Shown in pieces: positions 15,962 through 22,080 of a stretch of 22,080 nt of DNA. How positions within the stretch are numbered: position 1 is the stretch's first letter; every line of letters starts with the position of its first letter. This DNA comes from Bacteroidales bacterium UBA1628 (GTDB lineage: Bacteria > Bacteroidota > Bacteroidia > Bacteroidales > UBA932): positions 1 through 22,080 of the forward strand of contig DCMG01000102.1 of NCBI GenBank assembly GCA_002321335.1, read 5' to 3'. Position numbers and translations under genes: made by a program. Below the pieces are notes generated by a model. The model did not search any database. It was not told where the DNA came from and worked only from the letters and a program-made list of their open reading frames with translations.

Positions 15962-18811
15962 ATGACACCATTCCTTAAGCAAGTGGCGGATCACTATATG
16001 ACGCGGGGCGGGATTTCCGACCTGTGCTTCATATTCCCTAACAGGCGCAGCCTGGTCTTCTTCACGAAGTATCTTGGTGAAGCCGTGAAGACGGCGGGGA
16101 CACCGATAGTGGCACCGAAGATGCTGACGATCAATGATTTCTTTTTCCGGATTTCGGGAGATAAGTCTGCGGACCGGGTGAACTTGCTGCTGGATCTGTA
16201 CGAGTGTTACAAGGAACTTAACCCTAAGCACGAGACTTTGGATGAGTTCATCTTCTGGGGTGACGTGATTCTGGGGGATTTCGATGACGTTGACAAGTAT
16301 CTTGTCGATCCGGTCAGGCTGTTCGCCAACGTCTCGGAATTCAAGGAGATTCAGGACTCATATTCATACCTCACTGAGAATCAGAGAAAGGCTATCGAGA
16401 GCTTCATCAGTCATTTCAGCAGTGAAGGGAGGTTGACGGTGAATATGAACTCGGACAATCCTAATGTGAAGGAGCGCTTCCTGCAGATCTGGAATATTCT
16501 TCTGCCGCTTTACAATAACTTTCGCGAAAGGCTTTCCGGCAAGGGGCTGGCCTATGAGGGGATGGTTTACCGGGGACTTGCGGCTCGGCTTGACTCGGAA
16601 TCGGCGGTGGATGTGCTGAACGCCGCGTTCGGAGAGGTAAATGAATATGTCTTCGTCGGCCTCAACGCTCTGAACGAGTGCGAGAAAAAGGTCATGAGGC
16701 GGATGCGTGACGCAGGGGTCGCGGAGTTCTGCTGGGACTATTCAGGGAAGATGGTGAAGAATCCTCTCAACAAGTCCTCTTTCTTCATGTCCCGGAATGT
16801 CAAGGATTTTCCTCAGGCTTTCGAGATGGATCTGGAAGGATTGAAAACTCCTGAGATCGAGGTGATAAGCGTGCCGTCATCGGTCGGCCAGACGAAACTG
16901 ATTCCGTCCGTGGTCAAGGACGAGAGGTGTGCTGTCGTGCTTCCGGATGAGTCTTTGCTGATCCCTGTGCTGAACTCCATTCCGGAGGAGATCGAGGACA
17001 TCAACGTCACGATGGGATACCCTATGAAAAACAGCGCGTTCTTCGATTTCATGACCTTGGTCTCCGCCATGCAGATGCACATGAGGCAGAAGGACGGGAA
17101 ATGGTACTTCTACCACAATCAGGTCTGGTCATTGTTCTCCTCAAGCATATTCAGGAAAGTGACTCAGGGAGATGATGCGGTGAGATCCAGAATCAAGGAT
17201 ATCAAGGGCGGGATGAAGTACTACATTCCGCAGGAGGACCTCTCCGGCATTCCTGTCTTCGATCTGCTGTTCCAGCCGGCGGTGACGGATCCCAAGGCGG
17301 CGTCCAAGGAACAGATCACGGCTTTTGCCGACTACCAGAAGGCCTTGATCAAAGGACTTGCCCCGAAATTGGCGTCCGACTCCTCCATGGCGATCGAACT
17401 TGAGTTCGCCAAGGCTGCTTACAACGCCATCAGCCAATTGCAGGCGGCCGGACTTGAAGTCCTTCCGATGACTTATGTAAGACTTCTTGACCAGCTTCTC
17501 GGCCCGGTGTCGATTCCGTTCAACGGAGAGCCCCTGAAAGGTCTCCAGATCATGGGCCCGCTGGAAACCAGAGCCTTGGACTTCAGGCAGGTTATGATCC
17601 TGTCGTGCAACGAGGGAATGTTCCCGAGGCGGAGCGTCAGTTCGTCGTTCATCCCTCCGGAACTGCGCAAAGGCTTCGGGCTGCCTACTTACGAGTTCCA
17701 AGACGCGGTCTGGGCGTACTATTTCTATCGTCTGATCCAGAGGGCGGAGAAGGTGACGTTGGTCTATGACTCCAGAACCGAGGGCATGAAGAACGGTGAG
17801 GAGAGCCGTTATATCAAACAGCTTGAGTATCATTTCAATGTGCCGATCAAGCGGAGCTTTGTCAAGGCGAATGCCTCTGGAGATTTCTCTCCAAAAGAGA
17901 TAATCAAAACGGAGAAGGATGTCGAAACCATAAGACAGGCCATACTCTCGGCCTCCGCACTGAAAAATTACCTCGACTGCCCTGCCAAGTTCTATTATGC
18001 CACGGTCAAGAAACTCCGCAGACAGAACGAGGTCTCCGAGGACCTGGATGCCGGAATGCTTGGTGATGTTTTCCACGGCACTATGCAAAGGCTTTATTCG
18101 CCAGAGATGGCAGGAGGAACCAAGGTGACGGATGAATATCTTGCCGGACTTCTGCGCAAACGCTCCGCCATAAAGGGAATAGTGCGGGAGTTGATCCTTG
18201 AACAGCTTCACTCCCTGGAGGTTACCGGGCGTGATCTGGTTGTGGAGGATGTTATTGTTGAATATGTGATCAAGACTCTGAAGCGGGATCAGGAACTTTT
18301 GAAATCGTCAGGCTATGACGGATTTGAGATTCTGGGGCTTGAGAAAAAATATCTTCACGATATCGACGGGTTCCATTTTGTCGGTTATGTTGACAGGATG
18401 GATAGTCTGAGATCCGGGGAGATTAGGATTGTGGACTACAAGACAGGCAAGGTGGAGGACAAGGATGTCAACATCACCGACGATAATGCCGAGGGAATAG
18501 TCGAGGCTCTGTTCGGGCCGAATAATGAAGGGAGACCGAAGATCGCTTTCCAGCTTTACCTTTACGACGTGTTCTGCAGGGAGTCCGAGGACTATAAAGG
18601 ACAAAGGATGGTTAATGTGATCTATCCGCCGGCGAACCTGTTCACGGAGCCTGTCAAGGAAATCCCTGTCAGTGAGACGTTCATGAGGCTCACCGAGGAA
18701 AAACTCCACGGCCTGCTCGCGGAGATTGCCTCAATCGATGTTCCGTTCAGGCGAACGGTCGAGGAGAAAACTTGTTCGATTTGTGATTTCAGAATGATTT
18801 GCGGACGGTAA
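15962..18811 (+). CDS. addB: AddB-type nuclease subunit of the AddAB helicase-nuclease, with Fe-S staple
   Basis: A 949-residue AddB-like protein, partner of AddA in resecting double-strand breaks for RecA. The N-terminal half resembles an inactivated UvrD-like helicase: it starts near CFIFPNRRSLVFF but shows no Walker A GxGKT. The C-terminal RecB-type nuclease has His705 in GDVFHGTM, Asp811 in GYVDRMD, and Asp825 and Lys827 in VDYKTGK. Four cysteines form the AddB iron-sulfur staple: Cys673 in LDCPAKFYY, then Cys938, Cys941 and Cys947 with the typical x2 and x5 spacing. I chose ATG 15962; an upstream TTG at 15917 lies inside the promoter box. addA follows after 39 bases, so the two form one operon. 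Confidence 0.9.
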   Translation: MTPFLKQVADHYMTRGGISDLCFIFPNRRSLVFFTKYLGEAVKTAGTPIVAPKMLTINDFFFRISGDKSADRVNLLLDLYECYKELNPKHETLDEFIFWGDVILGDFDDVDKYLVDPVRLFANVSEFKEIQDSYSYLTENQRKAIESFISHFSSEGRLTVNMNSDNPNVKERFLQIWNILLPLYNNFRERLSGKGLAYEGMVYRGLAARLDSESAVDVLNAAFGEVNEYVFVGLNALNECEKKVMRRMRDAGVAEFCWDYSGKMVKNPLNKSSFFMSRNVKDFPQAFEMDLEGLKTPEIEVISVPSSVGQTKLIPSVVKDERCAVVLPDESLLIPVLNSIPEEIEDINVTMGYPMKNSAFFDFMTLVSAMQMHMRQKDGKWYFYHNQVWSLFSSSIFRKVTQGDDAVRSRIKDIKGGMKYYIPQEDLSGIPVFDLLFQPAVTDPKAASKEQITAFADYQKALIKGLAPKLASDSSMAIELEFAKAAYNAISQLQAAGLEVLPMTYVRLLDQLLGPVSIPFNGEPLKGLQIMGPLETRALDFRQVMILSCNEGMFPRRSVSSSFIPPELRKGFGLPTYEFQDAVWAYYFYRLIQRAEKVTLVYDSRTEGMKNGEESRYIKQLEYHFNVPIKRSFVKANASGDFSPKEIIKTEKDVETIRQAILSASALKNYLDCPAKFYYATVKKLRRQNEVSEDLDAGMLGDVFHGTMQRLYSPEMAGGTKVTDEYLAGLLRKRSAIKGIVRELILEQLHSLEVTGRDLVVEDVIVEYVIKTLKRDQELLKSSGYDGFEILGLEKKYLHDIDGFHFVGYVDRMDSLRSGEIRIVDYKTGKVEDKDVNITDDNAEGIVEALFGPNNEGRPKIAFQLYLYDVFCRESEDYKGQRMVNVIYPPANLFTEPVKEIPVSETFMRLTEEKLHGLLAEIASIDVPFRRTVEEKTCSICDFRMICGR

Positions 18812-18850
18812 TTAAGGTAAAGATTATAAGGACGAAAAAAGTGGTGGAAG

Positions 18851-21800
18851 ATGATCAGGATAATGAAAGCGTCGGCCGGATCTGGTAAGACCTTCAATCT
18901 GGCCAAAACATACATAAGACTCCTGCTGACGGACGAGGAGAGATATTCGTACAGGCATATTCTTGCGGTGACATTCACCAACAAGGCGACCGACGAGATG
19001 AAGAGCAGGATTCTGAAAGAACTGCATCTGCTGGCGACTTCGCCGAAGGATTCTCCCTATTATGAGGATCTCGTTCCGGTGTTTGACTCCGAGGATGGAC
19101 TTCGCCGGCGCGCTGAGACCGTGCTGTGTGACATCCTGCACGACTACGGCGCGTTTGCCGTAAGCACAATCGACCGTTTTTTCCAGCAGACTCTCAAAGC
19201 CTTCTCCAGAGAGATCGGGCAGTTCGCCACATACCAAGTGGAGCTGGATCGTGAGTCTCTTGTCTCAGAGAGCGTTGACAGGGTGCTGGATTCCCTCTCC
19301 GAAGACAATAAGGATCTCCTCGAGTGGCTGACACAGAGCGTGATGGATGACTTGGAAAAAGGCAAACGCTACAATCTGGAAAATAACCTGAAGACAGTAG
19401 CGATGACCCTTAAGTCGGATGAACACAGGGCCGCTGTCGAGGAATATGGCATTGACGAGGAGAAGGAATATTCAAAAGAGAATCTGGCGAGGATGAAGAA
19501 GGCACTCTCCGGAGTGATGACTTCGTTCGTTAAGGAGGTGAGGGAGGCGGCCAAGGCTTTTGTAAGCGCCGCCGGAGAGGAGGGTCTGGCAAACGAGGAT
19601 TTCTCACGGAAGTGCTTCAATTCGCTCTATGTCTGCGCCGCCTCGGATTCTAAGGATGAGCCGGCGTACCCGTCAGCGACCATATTCAGGAACTGCGAGG
19701 ATTTCAGCAAATGGTTCAGAAAGGCGGATTTGAACAGGTTCGCACCGGTCGAGGGGAGGTTGATGCCGCTGCTTCAAAGGTACTGCGGGATATTCACTGA
19801 AAAGTATAAGATCTACACCACGGCTTCTAAAATTTCGCTGATTCTGAATGAATTGGGAATCGCCGGAGACCTGAACCGAGAGTTCCGGGCGCTGATGAAG
19901 GAGAAGAATGTGCTGAGTTTGGACGACTCCAACGTGATTTTGAGGAACATCATTGACGGCACGGACGCTCCGTTCATCTACGAGAAGCTTGGAGTGCGTT
20001 TCGAGCATTTTCTGCTGGACGAGTTTCAGGACACCTCTAGGATTCAGTGGGACAATTTCCGTCCGTTGATAGAGAACAGTGTCTCGCAGGGGAAAGAGAA
20101 TCTTCTTGTCGGAGACGTAAAACAGAGCATCTATCGTTGGCGCGGCTCCGACTGGCGGATGATGGCGCGCGAGGTTCAGGGCGAGTTCACGCAGTGCGAT
20201 GTGGAAACCCTTGACAGCAACTACCGTAGCCTCAGGAATATTGTCGAGTTCAACAACGGTTTCTTTGAATATGCTTCCTCGGTTCTCGATGCGATGTCCG
20301 GGAATGAATCGGACTTCAAGGTTCATGACATCTATTCGGATGCCGGTCAGCTAGCGAAGTCCAAGAGCGCGTCCGACGGAAGTGTCGATGTCGTCTTCTG
20401 CGACATGGAGGACGAGATGCAGGAAATTTTGGATGCGGTGAACAAGGTTCATGAGGCCGGGGCGAGGTACGGTGAGATCACTGTGCTGGTCAGAAGCAAC
20501 AGGCATGGCTCAGATGTGGCCATGTTCTTGATGGACAAAGGGATCAGTGTGATTTCCGATGACTCGCTGCATTTGAAATCCTCGGCGGTGGCCCGTCAGG
20601 TCGTGTCGCTGCTGTCCTCGGTCGGTAACGAGGACGACACCATCGGCTCCTTCCTTGCCGGAGAGCTGGACATCAATGTCGCCGAGTTGTCCTGCCTGTC
20701 CCTGTCTGACCTCTGCGAACAGCTCTTGCGCATCCTCAAGGACAGGGATCCGGAATTGTTTGAGTCAGAGACACAGTATGTCCAGGCTCTGATGGACTTC
20801 GTGCAAGACTATGTCGCTGTCAACGGGAACGCAATCGACGGGTTCCTGAAGGCCTGGCAGGAGGCGGATCCGAAGATCAGTTCGCCTTCCGACCCGGAGT
20901 CGGTCAGGGTCATGACGATCCATAAGTCGAAAGGACTTGAGTTCCAGCACGTGATCTTCCCGTTCGCCGAGGAGATTGGGCTCTTCCGCAGCGAAAAGCA
21001 CTGGACACGGCCTTCGGTGGAGGGCACCGAGCTTGAGGGAATCGCCGACGGGGTCTATAACGTGTCGTTGAGGAAGCCGGCCAATGAGGAATCCTTGTTC
21101 CGTGAGGGGAGTCAGAGAGAGATGCAATTCCAGCTTGTGGACAACATCAACACGTTCTATGTTGCTTTGACGAGACCTGTCAAGGGGTTGACTGTCATTG
21201 CCTCCAATCCGCCGGAGAAGATCGCTGACGCTATTGTGCCGGTAGCTTCGGAAGTTGTTGAGTCAGTTTCTCCAGTCGCTTCGACAGGCTCAGCGACCGA
21301 AAAAACGAATTCGGCTCGTCAGGTCGCTGAGCTTGTCGAAGCGACGGCCCCCTGCGACTTCACAGACTTCTCACAGATCCTCTATGCTTACCTGTACGGT
21401 TATGGAGAGGCTTTGGGATATGTCAAGAAAGAGGCTGAGGATAAGACCGTGTTCTCTAAAGGTGATATATTCAATTACGGCTCTTTGGAAAGGAAGGCGG
21501 ACACCGTCTCTGAACTGACGCCAGGCTATCCATCCTATCCGTTGAATCCGACAGCTGAAGATGAGGACTCTGATGTCCGGGAGCGAGGCCGCCTTAAGTT
21601 CAGCGCCGACTCCATCGATTTCTTTTGCGATGAGACCAGGAACGATGCCAGGCTCAACGGCACGGTGCTTCACGGGATACTTTCCGAGGTGACAACCTTG
21701 TCTGATCTGCCCGGTGCGGTTCGGCACGCCTTTGAGTCTGGAGAGATTGACGCGGAGCAGGAGGAAAACTATCTGAATATCCTCACGCAAAGGATATACG

Positions 21801-22057
21801 CTCATCCTGAATGGTTCCCCGCTGACGGATCTGAAGTTCTGAACGAGACTGGCCTGATTGACACTGACGGAGAGACCTACCGTCCGGACAGGGTCTTGGT
21901 CAAGGATGGAAAAGTGACGGTCATCGACTACAAGTTCGGGGAAAAGGACCGCCGTTACCATCGTCAGGTCGCGCGTTACGCCGACATTTACCGTCGCATG
22001 GGATATTCGGAGATTACACCTATAATATGGTATGTACTTACCGATGAGGTGGAATAA
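18851..22057 (+). CDS. addA: AddA-type UvrD-family helicase-nuclease
   Basis: A 1068-residue superfamily 1A helicase fused to a RecB-type nuclease. Helicase motifs in order: Walker A ASAGSGKT (7-14), Ia VTFTNKAT, motif II DEFQDT (390-395), motif III GDVKQSIYRWRG (from 421), motif V TIHKSKGLEF (from 689), motif VI YVALTRP (770-776). The C-terminal nuclease has LHGIL with its His, Asp1013 in RPDRVLV, and Asp1026 and Lys1028 in IDYKFGE. With AddB it unwinds and trims broken ends. It is complete: TAA sits at 22055-22057. One oddity is a palindromic element (21275-21345, residues about 809-832) inserted in frame between the helicase and nuclease parts, encoding ASTGSATEK and QVAELVEATAP. The product should still be functional, since the insert lies in a linker. 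Confidence 0.93.
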   Translation: MIRIMKASAGSGKTFNLAKTYIRLLLTDEERYSYRHILAVTFTNKATDEMKSRILKELHLLATSPKDSPYYEDLVPVFDSEDGLRRRAETVLCDILHDYGAFAVSTIDRFFQQTLKAFSREIGQFATYQVELDRESLVSESVDRVLDSLSEDNKDLLEWLTQSVMDDLEKGKRYNLENNLKTVAMTLKSDEHRAAVEEYGIDEEKEYSKENLARMKKALSGVMTSFVKEVREAAKAFVSAAGEEGLANEDFSRKCFNSLYVCAASDSKDEPAYPSATIFRNCEDFSKWFRKADLNRFAPVEGRLMPLLQRYCGIFTEKYKIYTTASKISLILNELGIAGDLNREFRALMKEKNVLSLDDSNVILRNIIDGTDAPFIYEKLGVRFEHFLLDEFQDTSRIQWDNFRPLIENSVSQGKENLLVGDVKQSIYRWRGSDWRMMAREVQGEFTQCDVETLDSNYRSLRNIVEFNNGFFEYASSVLDAMSGNESDFKVHDIYSDAGQLAKSKSASDGSVDVVFCDMEDEMQEILDAVNKVHEAGARYGEITVLVRSNRHGSDVAMFLMDKGISVISDDSLHLKSSAVARQVVSLLSSVGNEDDTIGSFLAGELDINVAELSCLSLSDLCEQLLRILKDRDPELFESETQYVQALMDFVQDYVAVNGNAIDGFLKAWQEADPKISSPSDPESVRVMTIHKSKGLEFQHVIFPFAEEIGLFRSEKHWTRPSVEGTELEGIADGVYNVSLRKPANEESLFREGSQREMQFQLVDNINTFYVALTRPVKGLTVIASNPPEKIADAIVPVASEVVESVSPVASTGSATEKTNSARQVAELVEATAPCDFTDFSQILYAYLYGYGEALGYVKKEAEDKTVFSKGDIFNYGSLERKADTVSELTPGYPSYPLNPTAEDEDSDVRERGRLKFSADSIDFFCDETRNDARLNGTVLHGILSEVTTLSDLPGAVRHAFESGEIDAEQEENYLNILTQRIYAHPEWFPADGSEVLNETGLIDTDGETYRPDRVLVKDGKVTVIDYKFGEKDRRYHRQVARYADIYRRMGYSEITPIIWYVLTDEVE
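21275..21345. repeat. REP-like palindromic element inserted in frame in addA
   Basis: Two 24-base arms (21275-21298 and 21322-21345) are inverted copies of each other with one difference (G21287 opposite T21333, a G-U pair in RNA). The loop is 23 bases. The arms contain cttcgacaggctcag and its inverse tgagcttgtcgaag, a core I recall from dispersed intergenic palindromes in many bacteria. The reading frame stays open through both arms and the loop. Confidence 0.85.
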
Positions 22058-22063
22058 TTTTCG

Positions 22064-22071
22064 TATATTTG
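22064..22071 (+). promoter_or_regulatory. Candidate -7 box for a gene beyond the right edge
   Basis: TATATTTG matches TAnnTTTG exactly and lies 6 bases after the addA stop codon. No convincing -33 element is visible, and the downstream gene is outside the window. Confidence 0.35.
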
Positions 22072-22080
22072 CCTTTTGAC

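Noticed and set aside
17141..18211. Open frame of 356 codons on the leftward strand opposite addB
   Set aside because: It is a shadow of addB with no family motif. addB itself has conserved nuclease and cysteine residues across the same bases.
1..22080. A wider defence island or an undescribed multi-gene immune system
   Set aside because: Apart from the CRISPR locus, all genes are recognisable housekeeping, carbohydrate, redox or repair genes. No toxin-antitoxin, restriction, retron or transposase gene was seen. AddAB can feed Cas1-Cas2 in other bacteria, but here it lies 10 kb away with a separate promoter.

Overview
The window looks like chromosomal DNA of a member of the Bacteroidota, most likely Bacteroidales. 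The reasons are: several promoters of the Bacteroidota type (TTTG near -33, TAnnTTTG near -7), few Shine-Dalgarno-like starts, a large II-C Cas9 of the Bacteroidetes type, a reverse rubrerythrin, and exported GH123 and GH31 glycosidases. This is inferred from gene content and motifs; no species is named.

Layout. Positions 1-5752 hold a type II-C CRISPR-Cas locus. cas9, cas1 and cas2 form one leftward operon with overlapping ends, closed by a strong terminator (74-101). A tracrRNA gene with its own promoter and terminator (5641-5752) is transcribed away from cas9. No complete CRISPR array lies inside the window. The first ~23 bases may be the tail of the last repeat of an array that continues to the left. 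Positions 5753-5990 hold no gene I can support. Then come prfB (RF2), whose reading frame needs a programmed +1 frameshift at CTT TGA, and a class I [4Fe-4S] fumarase ending at a terminator.

Positions 8967-15061 carry a rightward cluster: a secreted GH123-family protein, a secreted GH31 glycosidase with its own promoter, a class I phosphomannose isomerase homologue that has lost its metal ligands, and an Hsp15-like S4 RNA-binding protein. A convergent hairpin separates these from a leftward reverse rubrerythrin. Divergent from that gene run addB and addA, the two subunits of an AddAB-type helicase-nuclease for double-strand-break repair. Both are complete in the window. A -7-like box follows addA at the right edge.

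How they work together: Cas9, the tracrRNA and crRNAs from an array outside the window form the interference complex, and Cas1-Cas2 acquires spacers. AddAB processes DNA ends for recombination. RF2 and fumarase are housekeeping. The two glycosidases probably act on glycans outside the cytoplasm. I found no clearly undescribed multi-gene system. The observations most worth following are a near-perfect 24-bp palindromic element inserted in frame in addA, the metal-site-less ManA-like protein, the self-pairing tracrRNA, and the RF2 frameshift site with an internal Shine-Dalgarno-like sequence in a phylum that mostly ignores such sequences.
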